A stretch of 64,000 bases of DNA from Kibdelosporangium banguiense (GCF_017876405.1 NZ_JAGINW010000001.1:10181203-10245202), one strand, 5' to 3'. Positions 17,270 to 27,500 are shown, numbered from the stretch's first letter. Numbers and translations: made by a program. The notes: a model not told the origin generated them from the letters alone.

Positions 17270-18430
17270 CTACGACGGCGGCGCGAGCAGGATGACAGAG
17301 TTGTGGCCGCCCATGCCAAGCGACGACTTGATGGTGATGCCGTCGGTGATCGGGGAGGCGCCGTTGAGGAGCCGGGGATGTCCGGGAGCGACCATCGGCG
17401 GGGCCGGGACGAGTCCACGGTCGTAACCCAGCGCGGCCACCGCGACCTCGATGGCCGACGCGGCGCCCTGGCAGTGACCGGTCAGCGGCTTGACGGAGTA
17501 GACGTCGGTGTTCGACGGGAACAGGTGGTCGAGCACGGCTGCCTCGGCGGCGTCGCACTGGGCGGTGCCGGGACCGTGGGCGTTGAGGTAGCGCACGGCG
17601 GAGGCGGGGACGCCGGCGTTGGCCAGCGCGTCCTGGAAGCAGGCGGTGATCTGGCCGAGCTCGGGGTCTATTGAGGTGACGTGGTGGGCGTCGTGGGACA
17701 TGGAGCCGCCGAGCGTGCGCGCGTACGGGTTGCCCGTGCGGTTGGACAGTACGAACGAGACGGACGCCTCGCCCATGATGAAGCCGCGGCTGCCCTGCTG
17801 GAACGGCCGGCACGCCTGTAAAGGTTCGGCGTCGGTCACCGCCACGCCGAGACGGACGAAGTGGAGCACGTTCTCCGGGGTCAGCGACAGGTCGGTCGCG
17901 ACGAAGACCACGTCGTCGACGAGGCCGGCGTCCAGCCAGGACATGGCGGTGAGCAGGCCCGCGTTGCCAGACGCGCACATCGCGGAGACGTTCATGGCCG
18001 GGCCGTGGAAGCCGTACTCCTGCATCAGGGTGGACATCGGTGTGGACGGCATCAATGCCAGGTACTCGTGCACCGAGAGCTCGCCCCCTCGGGTGGTGTA
18101 GAACTCCCGCCACAGGTCCACCTCGCCCAGCACGACGGCGTGCAGCAGGCCCACCCGGCGTCCTGGGCGCCAGCCGCGGTTGCTGGCGTCCTCGATGGCC
18201 TCGCGTGCGGCCGCGTGCATGGCCCTGGCGAACCGGCTCGGCCCGTCCCGCTCCTCGCCGCCGTCCGGCACGCGGGCCACCCAGACTCCGCCGCAGGGGT
18301 TGCGGCCCAGGTCAGGGGTCACGGTGGCGGCCGGCTTGCCGCTCAACAGCCCGTCCCACAGCGGTTCACGGCCCCACCCGTACCCGCTGACCGCACCTAT
18401 CCCGCAGATGCCTAAGCCTCGAGCGGTCAT
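17270..18430 (-). CDS. Stand-alone beta-ketoacyl synthase (KAS I/II type)
   Basis: 386 residues from the ATG at 18430, preceded by GAGGGAGAG; an upstream ATG at 18490 would add an unlikely Arg/Gln-rich leader. The thiolase-fold active site is complete: Cys152 in VSAMCASGNAGL, His285 in NAHGPGT, and Lys314/His319 in VKPLTGHCQGAA. The protein is shorter than housekeeping FabF (~410) and divergent at its N-terminus. No acyl carrier protein, chain-length factor, acyltransferase or thioesterase is adjacent, so the substrate is unknown; it may be a stray member of a secondary-metabolite or lipid pathway. Confidence 0.85.
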   Translation of the reverse strand: MTARGLGICGIGAVSGYGWGREPLWDGLLSGKPAATVTPDLGRNPCGGVWVARVPDGGEERDGPSRFARAMHAAAREAIEDASNRGWRPGRRVGLLHAVVLGEVDLWREFYTTRGGELSVHEYLALMPSTPMSTLMQEYGFHGPAMNVSAMCASGNAGLLTAMSWLDAGLVDDVVFVATDLSLTPENVLHFVRLGVAVTDAEPLQACRPFQQGSRGFIMGEASVSFVLSNRTGNPYARTLGGSMSHDAHHVTSIDPELGQITACFQDALANAGVPASAVRYLNAHGPGTAQCDAAEAAVLDHLFPSNTDVYSVKPLTGHCQGAASAIEVAVAALGYDRGLVPAPPMVAPGHPRLLNGASPITDGITIKSSLGMGGHNSVILLAPPS

Positions 18431-18703
18431 CTTGCGCTCTCCCTCTCGACTCGAGGGCCGGTGCGACTGACGTCGTTGCGTCGTCAACATGGCTATCGTA
18501 AGGGTATATGCCCAGTTCCAGGCTATAGCCGAGGCGCATTAGGGACCTGATCGTCACCCGTTTCGGGTACACCGATATAACGGATCATGTGGGGTACGTC
18601 GGCTCGGCTCGGCTTTGCGCGGGCGACGGGAAAGGCTCCACAATGGTCGCTCCACCTGGAATGGACACAAGATCGGGCCTGAGGCCACAGCGTGAAGGAA
18701 CTA

Positions 18704-21424
18704 ATGGGCGACGCCGGGTTCGACCATGACTTGGTCGTGGAACTCGCGCTTTCGGTCGGTGCGGCCGTTGTGTGGTGCTACGACGTGTCGTCCGGCGACA
18801 TCTCCTGGCGGCCGGGCCTCGACGAGGTCCTCGGTATGGCGGGCGCGCAGGAGGAGCTCGTCCGGGCCCGCTTGGCCGAACTGATCGCCCCGCTGACCGT
18901 CGCCGCGCGGACGGCGTCCGAATGGCAGGCGTTCGAGCTGGAACAACCGTGCAGCATCCCGGACCGGAAGCCGCGCTGGATCCAGTTCCGCGCGCGTGTC
19001 TCCCGGCACGCCGGCCGCCGGCGGCTGGTCGGTATCGCGGCCGACGTGACCATCCAGCACCACCAGCAGCAAGAGTTGACCGATCTCGCCGACAGGTACC
19101 GGTTGCTGGTCGACCTGGCGCCGGAGGCGATCGTGGTGCACGAGGCAGGCCGGGTCGTGTACGCCAACCCGGCGGCGATCCGGTTCGTGCGCGCCGACTC
19201 GGCCGACGACATCCTCGGCCGCCCGATCACCGACTTCGTCCACTCCGGCTCGGCGCCCGAGATGCTGCGCCGGATCTCGGAGCTGACCGTGCCGGGCGCG
19301 ACCAGCGATCCCGCTGAGGCCGTCCTGCTGCGGTTCGACGGCGGCACGCTCGACGTCGAGTCGGTGTCCGTACGGACCATGTGGGAGGGACGCCCGGCGT
19401 TCCAGGTGATCATGCGGGACGTAACCGCCCAGAAAGCCGCGGCGGCGTCGCTGCGCTTTCAAGCCGCACTCGTCGCGCATGTCAGTGACGCGCTCGTCGC
19501 GACCACTGCCCAGGGTGTGGTGACCAGTTGGAATCCCACCGCGGAGGCGGTTTATGGCCACAGCGCGGCCGCGGCGATCGGGCAGCCGATCCAGGACGTG
19601 GTCGGGGCACCGCTCGACCCGGAAGCGATCCTGGACGCCGGTGGCGTGACGCAGGCCGTCCATCACAACATCGACGGTAGTGACCTCGCGGTCCGTGTGT
19701 CGGTCGCGCGTATGGACGACGGTTACGTGCTCATCTGTGCGGACGAAACCGCACGCAGGCGCGCCGAACAGCATTTCACCACTGTGGTCGCGGCCATTGA
19801 GGAAGGTGTCATCGTCGTCGGCGCGAGCGGGCTGGTGGAGTCGCTCAACCCCGCGGCCGAACGGCTCCTGGGCGTCGTGGCCAAGGAAGCCATTGGCGCC
19901 CCGGCCGCTATGGCCGTGCTCTACGACGAGACCGGCGCACGCATCCCGCCGTCCAGCTACCCGTCTGCCCACACCCGACTGACTGGGCAGCCGCAGAACG
20001 GGCGCATCGTCTGCGTGGAACGAACGGACGGGACGCGCATCTGGCTGTCGGTGAGCTGCCGCGTGCTCAACATGGAAGACGACCCGCCTACCGCGGTTGT
20101 CGTCTCCTTCAACGACATCACCGAACGCCGGATGCTCGACGGGCAGTTGGAGCACGAGGCCACTCACGACGCGCTGACCGGACTGTTCAACCGTACTGTC
20201 GCGATAGACCGGCTCAGCCCGACAGCGCGTGGTCACCGGTCGGGGCCGACCGCGATCCTGTTCATCGACCTGGACAAGTTCAAGGTCATCAACGACTCGC
20301 TAGGCCACAGCGTCGGCGACAAGGTCCTGCGGGTCGTCGGCGCGCGGCTGAGCAAGAGCATGCGACGCGGTGACGTCGTCGGCAGGCTCGGCGGCGACGA
20401 GTTCACGGTCATCGCGTACGGGATGACAGGGTCTGATGAGGCCATGGTGCTCGCGGAGCACATCCGGACCGAGCTCAACCGCCCGATCGCCGTCGACGGC
20501 CGCAACCTGCACGTCGACGTCAGCATCGGCATCGTCATCGCCGGGCCGGACGACGCCCGCGACGGCGACGACCTGCTGCGTGACGCCGACCTGGCGATGT
20601 ACGAGGCCAAGACCCAGGGCCGCGGCCGGCACGCGTTCTTCGACGTGGATCTGCGGATGCGGACCCAGCGCAGGCTGCAGCTGGAACAGGACCTGCGTGA
20701 GGCGCCACGCAAGGGCGAACTGTGGCTGGCCTATCAGCCCATCGTCGACCTGCGCACCGACCGCACGACGACGGTGGAAGGCCTGCTGCGCTGGACACAT
20801 CCGCGCTACGGCCCGATCTCCCCGGTCGAGTTCATCCCGCTCGCCGAGGAAAGCGACCTGATCAACATCGTCGGCGCGCACATGCTGCGCAAGGCGGCGA
20901 CCGACATCGTCGAACTGCGAACGCGGCACAACCCGGACCTGCACCTGACAGTGAACCTGTCCGCGCGCCAGATCGACGACCCCCGGCTGATCCCGGCGGT
21001 GCGCGACGCGATCCGCACGACCGGCCTGCCGCCGGGCACGTTATGCCTGGAGATCACCGAAAGCGCGTTGATGCGTGACCCCAAGATCGCGGCGGCCACT
21101 CTCGCGGCGTTGCGTGACCTCGGGGTCCGGCTCGCGATCGACGACTTCGGCACCGGCTACTCCTCGCTGGCGCAGCTGCTGACCCTGCCGCTGGACACGC
21201 TCAAGATCGACCAGTCCTTCGTCGCGGGCCTCGGCCAGTCCAAGGACGCGGAGGCGATCGTCACCAGCATCGTGGCGATGGCGCATGCGGTGGACCTGAT
21301 CGTGGTGGCCGAGGGCGTGGAGAACCCGCTGCAGCTGGAGATCCTGAGGGACCTCGACTGCGATCAGGCCCAGGGTTACCTGCTTGGCCGGCCGGTCGCC
21401 GCGGGCGAGCTGAAACTCGGCTGA
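18704..21424 (+). CDS. Multi-PAS GGDEF-EAL cyclic di-GMP signalling protein
   Basis: 906 residues from the ATG at 18704, which follows GAAGGA (18694-18699); the GTG at 18692 is an alternative. No membrane segment, so a cytosolic sensor. About four PAS domains fill residues ~5-480 (for example DRYRLLVDLAPEAIVVHEAG and FTTVVAAIEEGVIVVGASG). The diguanylate cyclase domain has an intact GGDEF at 563-567. The phosphodiesterase domain has EGL (692-694) in place of EAL but keeps the Glu, with NLSARQ, EITESALM, IDDFGTGYSSL, LKIDQSF and VAEGVE in order, so it may be active. Bifunctional turnover of c-di-GMP in response to a small ligand or redox signal is inferred. Confidence 0.93.
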   Translation: MGDAGFDHDLVVELALSVGAAVVWCYDVSSGDISWRPGLDEVLGMAGAQEELVRARLAELIAPLTVAARTASEWQAFELEQPCSIPDRKPRWIQFRARVSRHAGRRRLVGIAADVTIQHHQQQELTDLADRYRLLVDLAPEAIVVHEAGRVVYANPAAIRFVRADSADDILGRPITDFVHSGSAPEMLRRISELTVPGATSDPAEAVLLRFDGGTLDVESVSVRTMWEGRPAFQVIMRDVTAQKAAAASLRFQAALVAHVSDALVATTAQGVVTSWNPTAEAVYGHSAAAAIGQPIQDVVGAPLDPEAILDAGGVTQAVHHNIDGSDLAVRVSVARMDDGYVLICADETARRRAEQHFTTVVAAIEEGVIVVGASGLVESLNPAAERLLGVVAKEAIGAPAAMAVLYDETGARIPPSSYPSAHTRLTGQPQNGRIVCVERTDGTRIWLSVSCRVLNMEDDPPTAVVVSFNDITERRMLDGQLEHEATHDALTGLFNRTVAIDRLSPTARGHRSGPTAILFIDLDKFKVINDSLGHSVGDKVLRVVGARLSKSMRRGDVVGRLGGDEFTVIAYGMTGSDEAMVLAEHIRTELNRPIAVDGRNLHVDVSIGIVIAGPDDARDGDDLLRDADLAMYEAKTQGRGRHAFFDVDLRMRTQRRLQLEQDLREAPRKGELWLAYQPIVDLRTDRTTTVEGLLRWTHPRYGPISPVEFIPLAEESDLINIVGAHMLRKAATDIVELRTRHNPDLHLTVNLSARQIDDPRLIPAVRDAIRTTGLPPGTLCLEITESALMRDPKIAAATLAALRDLGVRLAIDDFGTGYSSLAQLLTLPLDTLKIDQSFVAGLGQSKDAEAIVTSIVAMAHAVDLIVVAEGVENPLQLEILRDLDCDQAQGYLLGRPVAAGELKLG

Positions 21425-21519
21425 TCGGAAATGTCGGTGGGTGGGCTTGGCGGTACGTCGAACAGACGTATGCCGCCGAGCTCCTGGGCGGCGGTGCGAG
21501 CGGAGTGGGCTACCTACTC

Positions 21520-21760
21520 GCATTCCAGTTCCTGCTTCGCGACCGGGACGGGAAGTACTCCTCGGCGTTCGATGCCGTGTTCCGAGCCGAAGAGATGAAC
21601 ATCCTGATCAGCGCACCCCAGGCACCGCGGATGAACGCACACTGAGTCAACAGAACGCTCCACACCGAACTCTGCGACCGCGTTCTGATCCTCACCGAAG
21701 CACACGCCCGAGAAGCACTCACCGAATACGAGCGGCACTACAACCAGCACCGTGTGGGTG
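21520..21760 (+). pseudogene. Remnant of an integrase-core transposase C-terminal half
   Basis: The plus strand reads FLLRDRDGKYSSAFDAVFRA (second catalytic Asp), APRMNA, a stop, then LHTELCDRVLILTEAHAREAL and YERHYNQHR, the end of an integrase core domain. The catalytic Glu region is broken by the stop and the N-terminal half is absent. Confidence 0.65.
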
Positions 21761-21819
21761 CCGAGAACCCCATCTGCGCGCCTTGACCTGCGCATCTCCA
21801 ACGCTCTTGAAGCGCGTCT

Positions 21820-22936
21820 GTGGACACTGCACCAAGATGCACCGTCGTGCTGCGACTCCCCTACCTCGCGCTCTCCGGCGTGTTCGCATTCCTCCGGCTA
21901 CTGCCGACAAGCAACATCGACAAAGACATCGAGATCCTGGTCCTGCGCCACCAACTGACCATCCTGCAACGACAAATCAGTAAACCGCGCCTCACTCCAC
22001 CCGACCGCGCGTTCCTCGCCGCTCTGCTCCACCGCCTCCCCAGACCCAAGCTGCGACAACTACACCTGATCGTCTCGCCCGACACTGTCCTGCGCTGGCA
22101 CCGCGACCTCCTCCGCCGCCACCACGCTCGGGCATCCCGGCCGAAGCGTCGCGGTCGGCCACCCACCATCCGCAGCATCCACCCTCGTCCTCCGGCTCGC
22201 CCGCGAGAACCCGAACTGGGGCTACCGGCGCATCCACGGCGAATTGGCCACACTCGCCATCAAGATCGCTCCCTCCACCGTCTGGGAGATCCTCAGAACC
22301 CACGGCATCGATCCGGCGCCTCGTCGCGCCCAGCAGACCTGGGCCACCTTCCTGCGCAGCCAGGCACACGCCATCCTCGCCGCGGACTTCTTCGAAACCC
22401 GAACCCTCACAGGAGCCAGGCCGTTCATCCTCGCTGTCATCGAGCACACCACCCGGCGCGTCCGCATCCTCGGCGCCACCGCGCACCCCACCGCTGACTG
22501 GACCACTCAGCAAGCCCGAAACCTCATCATGGATCTCCAAGATGCTGGCGCCACTGCGGTGCGATATCTGATTCGAGATCGCGACAGCAAATACAACAGC
22601 GCATTCGATGCCGTCCTCGCCGACAGCGGGATCACCACCATCACCACCGGCATCCGCATGCCAAGCATGAACGCGATCATGGAACGTTGGATCCGCACCT
22701 GCAGAACCGAACTCCTCGACCGCACCCTCATCCACAACCAGGCACACCTACTGCACGCACTGCGCGAGTACGAAGACTTCGACAACCAGCATCGCCCTCA
22801 CCGCGCACTCCATGCCGCAGCACCACAACGAGCACTACCAGCACCCATCGCCGAACCACACGCGCTGCAGCACCTCAACATCCGACGACAAGATCGACTC
22901 GGCGGAATCCTCCACCACTATCACCACGCCGCCTGA
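21820..22936 (+). pseudogene. Nearly complete integrase-core transposase, one frameshift
   Basis: The first part (KDIEILVLRHQLTILQRQ, RASRPKRRGRPP) is in one frame; near 22185 the sequence moves to another, continuing LRLARENPNWGYRRIHGELA, then AILAADFFETRTLTGA (Asp), YLIRDRDSKYNSAFDAVLAD (Asp), MPSMNAIMERWIRTCRTELL (Glu) and LGGILHHYHHAA with a stop at 22936. All DDE residues are present, so a single programmed or mutational frameshift separates it from an active enzyme. Terminal repeats could not be identified with confidence. Confidence 0.75.
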
Positions 22937-22988
22937 CCTCGACGGACGCAATTGTCGGCACCTACAGGGGCCGCGACCCCGCTCAATT

Positions 22989-23005
22989 TTGTCCAAATAG
23001 GACAA
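22989..23005. promoter_or_regulatory. Small inverted repeat upstream of the protease
   Basis: TTGTCC and GGACAA flank AAATA in an AT-richer patch, 190 bases before the trypsin gene. It is a candidate operator or promoter element; I see no other gene in 22937-23196. Confidence 0.35.
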
Positions 23006-23196
23006 CGCACAGTTCTTGCCACCCGGTCAGATGGCACGGGTGAATTCGAGATGTCGATGGCAGCAATCGATCCGATCTGCCTGGCACATACCGTCTTTCG
23101 GAGGGTGGCTGCCGATGTGGATCTCTGCGAGGCTCGACGAGCATCACAGCGGACCGCTGCGCGTTCGTGTCCGCATCCCCCCGACCGAGGAGTTTC

Positions 23197-24054
23197 ATGC
23201 GACTTCCGCTTGCCCGCAAAGCAGCCGCCACACTGCTGACAGCGGGCGTCACGCTGTCGCTCGTCGCGACGGCCGCGCAGGCCGACCCGTTACCGTCCAA
23301 CGTCGATGCTCGGCCGCCGATCATAGGCGGCACCGAGGTGTCCAACGATGCCTATCCGTTCATGGCCGCTCTGCTGAGAAAAGGACCCGGGAGCGCCCTT
23401 GAGAGGCAGACGTGCGGTGGCAGCCTGATCGACAGAGCAATCGTCATGACCGCGGCGCACTGCGTCGGGGGCGACCCGGCAGACCTGGAGGTCGTCGTCG
23501 GCCGCACCGTGCTGTCCAACAACCAGCAGGGCCAACTCCGCAACGTCACAGCCATCTCTTCGCATTCGCGCTACGGCAAGGAGCCGGGCTACGACGTCGC
23601 CATCCTCTACCTGGACAAGATCGTGGAGGGCATCAAACCGATCCAGCAGCCGACGCCGGGCACTGACGGACTGATTCGCCCCGGCACCAAGGCCACTGTC
23701 ATCGGCTGGGGCAACACCGACACCGAGATGCCCCATTATCCTGACCGGCTGCGTCAGGTGGACGTGCCGTTGTTGTCCCACAACGAGTGCGAGATCGCCT
23801 ACGGTCCGGAAAAGGGCGTCAACGCGTACAACAGGGTCACGGACATCTGCGCCGGAGTGGAGGGCACGGACTCCTGTCAGGGCGACAGCGGGGGTCCGAT
23901 CTTCCGCACCGTTCCCGGTACCCAGACGCACATCCAGATCGGCATCGTCTCCCGCGGCGAGGGCTGTGCCGCCCAAGGCGGGCCCGGCGTCTACACCTAC
24001 ACCGGCTCCAAAGTGCTGTGGGACACGATGATGGCAGGCAAAGACCGACGGTGA
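23197..24054 (+). CDS. Secreted trypsin-like serine protease (S1)
   Basis: 285 residues; ATG 23197 follows GAGGAG (23187-23192). A Sec signal peptide (KAAATLLTAGVTLSLVATAA, AQA site) is followed by a short propeptide and the activation sequence PPIIGGTEV. The catalytic triad is complete: His in MTAAHCVGG, Asp in YDVAILYLD, Ser in CQGDSGGP. An Asp six residues before the catalytic Ser (in GTDSCQGDSG) suggests trypsin-like specificity for Arg/Lys. Conserved disulfide cysteines are visible. A stem-loop terminator follows, so the gene is a single transcription unit. Confidence 0.93.
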   Translation: MRLPLARKAAATLLTAGVTLSLVATAAQADPLPSNVDARPPIIGGTEVSNDAYPFMAALLRKGPGSALERQTCGGSLIDRAIVMTAAHCVGGDPADLEVVVGRTVLSNNQQGQLRNVTAISSHSRYGKEPGYDVAILYLDKIVEGIKPIQQPTPGTDGLIRPGTKATVIGWGNTDTEMPHYPDRLRQVDVPLLSHNECEIAYGPEKGVNAYNRVTDICAGVEGTDSCQGDSGGPIFRTVPGTQTHIQIGIVSRGEGCAAQGGPGVYTYTGSKVLWDTMMAGKDRR

Positions 24055-24080
24055 TGAAGCAACTCGTTCACTGACCGCAC

Positions 24081-24110
24081 CGATGCCCCGGACACCCGTC
24101 CGGGGCATCG
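24081..24110. terminator. Hairpin terminator after the protease gene
   Basis: A 13-bp perfect stem, CGATGCCCCGGAC (24081-24093) with its complement (24098-24110), encloses ACCC. It starts 26 bases after the stop. Confidence 0.8.
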
Positions 24111-24243
24111 GCTCATCATCAGGACCTGGTCCACCGCTGATTCGCGTTGCCTTGACAGGTCCACAGGATCAACCGTGTGCCGTTGGGGGTGCCACCGCCG
24201 GAAAGGTCCCGGCAGAGTCTGGAGTGGACAGACCGGATCGGGT

Positions 24244-25240
24244 TCATACGGCGCGGCAAAGCCGAGCTGCGTCGAGGATCGCGGCGTGGACGTTGCGGCT
24301 GCTCACCGCGTCGCCGACGCGGTAGAGCCGGAACGACCCCGCTTCGTTGCGAACCACATCCTGCGGGCGCCCGGCCAGCAGTGCGGCCAGATCGACGGCC
24401 CCGTGGTTTGTCGACGCCGCAACGAGTTCGTCGTAGAGCTCGGTGACCGGCGCCGTCCCCATCTCCGCCACGACGGCGTCGAAGGTCCGGCGCTCGCGGA
24501 AGTCGAAGCCGTCGATGCCGAGTTCCACCTGGACTCCGCCGCCGGACCGTGTCACCGCGCGCAGCCGGCGGAGGATCGTGACGGTGTCGCCGTGCTCGCC
24601 AGCTCGTGGAAGTACCCCGCGGCCGTGATTCCGCCTACGTCGGGCGAGATCCCGCGCTCCGGCGTGACCAGTTCGACCGTCGCGCCGTTGGCGACCAGGG
24701 CTTCGACTGCGTCGAGCGCCTGGGTGCCGCCGTGGTCGTCGTAGACCATGATCCGGCCGCTTGGCCGGCGCGCGCCGGAGAGCACGTCCCAGGTGTCGAG
24801 GACGAGATCGGCTCCGGGAATCCGCAGGGCGGCCGGGGTGCCGCCGGTCGCCACGATGACCACGTCCCAGGACTGCGCCGGGAGCGCCTCGACGTAGGTG
24901 TTCAGCGAAATCGGCACACCCAGGCGGGCGAGTTCGTCGGCGCGCCAGTCGATGATGCCGCGCAGGTCGCGGCGGCGCGGGGCCAGCGAGGCGAGGAGCA
25001 GCTGGCCACCGACCTTGTCGGCGGCTTCGAAGAGCTGGACGTCATGACCTCGCTCGGCGAGGACCCGAGCGGCTTCCAGGCCGGCCGGGCCCGCGCCGAC
25101 AACCGCGACCCTCTGCGGCGTCTCGGCCCGGGCGACCTGGTGGGGCAGCTCGAGTTCCCGCCCGGTCGACGGATTGTGGATGCAGTAGGCGGCGCCCGAC
25201 TGGTAGATGCCGTCGATGCACATGCTCGCGCCGGGCCAGT
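24244..25240 (-). pseudogene. C-terminal two-thirds of an NADH:flavin oxidoreductase / trimethylamine-dehydrogenase-like enzyme
   Basis: The minus strand begins near CIDGIYQSGAAYCIHN, the iron-sulfur segment between the TIM barrel and the FAD/NAD half of this family, though the first two cluster cysteines are not present (WPGASMC). The second FAD domain is clear (RVAVVGAGPAGLEAARVLAE, and VELVTPERGISPDVGG). Near 24585 a frameshift moves the rest to another frame, ending GDAVSSRNVHAAILDAARLC. The TIM barrel is missing. Relatives demethylate dimethylglycine, N-methylproline or trimethylamine. A similar C-terminus occurs at 44238. Confidence 0.75.
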
Positions 25241-25414
25241 TGCGGAGGGGAGTGGACCGCGTCGCTTGTCCACCAGGTCGGCTCGGCCCGATGCTGCGGC
25301 CGCTATCCCTCCCAAGGTATGTTGCCGGATCAGCATGCCGAGCCATTTCCTGATTACAGCTCGTCCAGGCCACGCCCGCCATCCTGCGTGTGCGGCTGCA
25401 GGCCACCGAGGCGC

Positions 25415-25429
25415 TATACGCTTGCCCTA
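25415..25429 (+). promoter_or_regulatory. -10 element for a leaderless LacI transcript
   Basis: TATACG (25415-25420) lies 8 bases before the ATG at 25429, which places transcription start at or next to the start codon. No Shine-Dalgarno sequence is present. No convincing -35 was found. Confidence 0.45.
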
Positions 25430-26427
25430 TGACTGAGCCCGAAGACGTTGGCGGGCGCGCGACGACGGTGGATGTGGCGCGCGCAGCAGGCGTCTCGCGT
25501 GCCACCGTCAGCCATATTCTCAACGGCCGAGTCGCCAAGTTTCCCGAAGAAACCCGCTTGAGGGTCCACGCAGCGGCGCGCGAGCTGGGCTACACGCCCT
25601 CGATTGCCGGCCGGGCACTGGTCAACGGCCGAACCGACACCGTGATCGTCGTCCTTCCGAACATCACCATCGGATTCCGGATGCAGGAAGCCCTGGACTA
25701 CGTGGCCGATCATGTCAAGCAACTGGGAGCCAGCGTCCTGATTCGATTCGCCGGACGAGACTCGAAGTCAACCCTGGAGGCGATTCTGTACCTTCGCCCG
25801 TTGGCCGTTCTGGACTTCGGCGGTCTCACCGGAGAGGACCGGGAAGCGATGGAGCGGGCGGACGTGCTGGTGGTGCCGAGCACTCAAACCGCCCAGCACG
25901 GGAAAGGACCGTTGCTGGACCAGCGGATCGGCGAGGTTCAGGTGAGCGCATTGCTCGCGTCGGGACCACGCCAGATCGTCTATGTCGGCCTCGACGACGA
26001 GCGCGATCGAGCGCAGATCGATCTGAACCGGCAGGCTGGGGTGACTCTTGCGTGCCAGAAGCGCGGGCTGCCTGCTCCCTCGGGCGTGACGATCCAGCTG
26101 TCCGTTGACGAGGCGGCACAGACCTTACGCCCACTGTTCGGGACGCTTCCGGTCGGTGTCGCCTGCTACAACGATGACGTTGCCACTGCGGTCCTTGCCG
26201 CTTGCAGGAAAATGGGGCTCCGCGTTCCGGAAGATGTCTCCATCGTCGGGGTCGACCACACTCCGCTGGGTCAGCTGCTCGATCCTCCGCTGACAACTGT
26301 GGCCGTGGACGTGGCTCGCGAAGTTGAGCAAACCATCGGGGAGATGACCTCGCGCGTCACGGATGTTCCTTGGATTCCTCAGTCGGTTGAGGGCGCCGCC
26401 ACCCTGGTTCCCGGCGGAACAACGTGA
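25429..26427 (+). CDS. LacI family transcriptional regulator
   Basis: 332 residues from ATG 25429; the ATG at 25390 is upstream of the TATACG box and less likely. The N-terminal HTH is TVDVARAAGVSRATVSHILN with the hinge VPSxA-like GYTPSIAGRALVNG. The ligand-binding domain follows, ending FGTLPVGVACYNDDVATAVL and VSIVGVDHTPLGQLLDPPLT, typical of LacI/GalR. It is divergent from and convergent with the sugar genes downstream: the Gfo/Idh gene ends 37 bases after its stop. It probably controls the symporter/dehydrogenase/glycosidase genes. Confidence 0.9.
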   Translation: MTEPEDVGGRATTVDVARAAGVSRATVSHILNGRVAKFPEETRLRVHAAARELGYTPSIAGRALVNGRTDTVIVVLPNITIGFRMQEALDYVADHVKQLGASVLIRFAGRDSKSTLEAILYLRPLAVLDFGGLTGEDREAMERADVLVVPSTQTAQHGKGPLLDQRIGEVQVSALLASGPRQIVYVGLDDERDRAQIDLNRQAGVTLACQKRGLPAPSGVTIQLSVDEAAQTLRPLFGTLPVGVACYNDDVATAVLAACRKMGLRVPEDVSIVGVDHTPLGQLLDPPLTTVAVDVAREVEQTIGEMTSRVTDVPWIPQSVEGAATLVPGGTT

Positions 26428-26464
26428 GCCGGCCAGCCGGCAGTGCCTGGGCGCCGCCGGCTGC

Positions 26465-27463
26465 CTAGCCGAGGACGGCCGTGCCCGGGGGCAGCTGGGA
26501 GCGAATCTCGTCGAGGGCGGCGAACACCGCCAGGGTCCGGGCCGCGTCGTGCAGCGGGTGCTCCGTTCTCTGCTCCAGGATGGCCTCGCTCGCGGCGCGG
26601 ATCATGGGGACGAATCCGTGGCCTTCCACAGTCACCGATCGCGGCCGACTGTTCATCAAGGCCTGCGGAAACCCGCCGCTGCGCAGTTCGAGCCGGTCGG
26701 CGACCCAGAACGGCGCAGGAAGAGAGACCCATCCCGTGGTGCCGTTGATCGTCGCGCTCGGCTCTACGAAGTCGACCATCGACGCTGCGAGCTGGGCGTA
26801 GCGACCGTCCTTATATTCGAAGGTGATGTGCTCGGCCAGGTCGATCCCGTTCGCGGTGACGCGGCCGCGGGCACGGATGTGGTCAGGACGTCCGAGAACG
26901 GAGAGCGCCAGCGCCACCGGATAGATCCCCTGATCCAGCAGAGTGCTACCGCCCAGCGCCGCATTCCAGCGGCTCCCCGTACTACGGGGAAACGGTAAGC
27001 CAAAGCTCGCCTGGACACTCGTGACAGCGCCGATAGCGTCGCTGTCCAGCAACTGTTTGAGCAGCGCGGCCATGGGGCTGAAATCCGACCACATTGCTTG
27101 CATGGCGAGCAGGCCCCGACCGCGTGCGTAGCCGAGGATATCCCGCACCTGGGCGGAGCTGGTCGCCATCGGCTTTTCCACCATGACGTGCTTGCCGGCG
27201 GCGAGGGCTGTCATGGCCAGACTGTGATGCGTGCCGTGGGGTGTGGCGATGTAGACCGCATCAATCTCGGCGTCGTCCAGCAGCAGCCCGAGGTTGTCGT
27301 AGCGCCGCGGGATCGCAAAGCGATCGGCGAAAGTCTCGGCCGTGTCGAGGGCTCGGGAGCAAACCGCGGTCACGGTGGCGTTGCGGGCCAACGCGAAGTC
27401 GGGCGCGATCATCGCCGACACATCGCCTGTTCCGATGATCGCCCAACGAACCTGATTGGGCAT
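26465..27463 (-). CDS. Gfo/Idh/MocA family oxidoreductase
   Basis: 332 residues; start ATG at 27463 follows GGAGGAC. The N-terminal Rossmann fold is VRWAIIGTGDVSAMIAPDFA and the family signature is AGKHVMVEKPMA (EKP motif with the catalytic Lys). The middle carries GGSTLLDQGIYPVALAL, in which the D-x-G-x-Y/H pattern of the substrate domain is visible. Family members oxidise sugars, inositols or sugar acids with NAD(P)+. It lies in the operon direction behind the symporter, with strong operator-like repeats in between (27501-27540), so it has its own regulated promoter. Confidence 0.9.
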   Translation of the reverse strand: MPNQVRWAIIGTGDVSAMIAPDFALARNATVTAVCSRALDTAETFADRFAIPRRYDNLGLLLDDAEIDAVYIATPHGTHHSLAMTALAAGKHVMVEKPMATSSAQVRDILGYARGRGLLAMQAMWSDFSPMAALLKQLLDSDAIGAVTSVQASFGLPFPRSTGSRWNAALGGSTLLDQGIYPVALALSVLGRPDHIRARGRVTANGIDLAEHITFEYKDGRYAQLAASMVDFVEPSATINGTTGWVSLPAPFWVADRLELRSGGFPQALMNSRPRSVTVEGHGFVPMIRAASEAILEQRTEHPLHDAARTLAVFAALDEIRSQLPPGTAVLG

Positions 27464-27500
27464 GGACACGTCCTCCGGTTCCAGCAACGTTAGATCGGAC

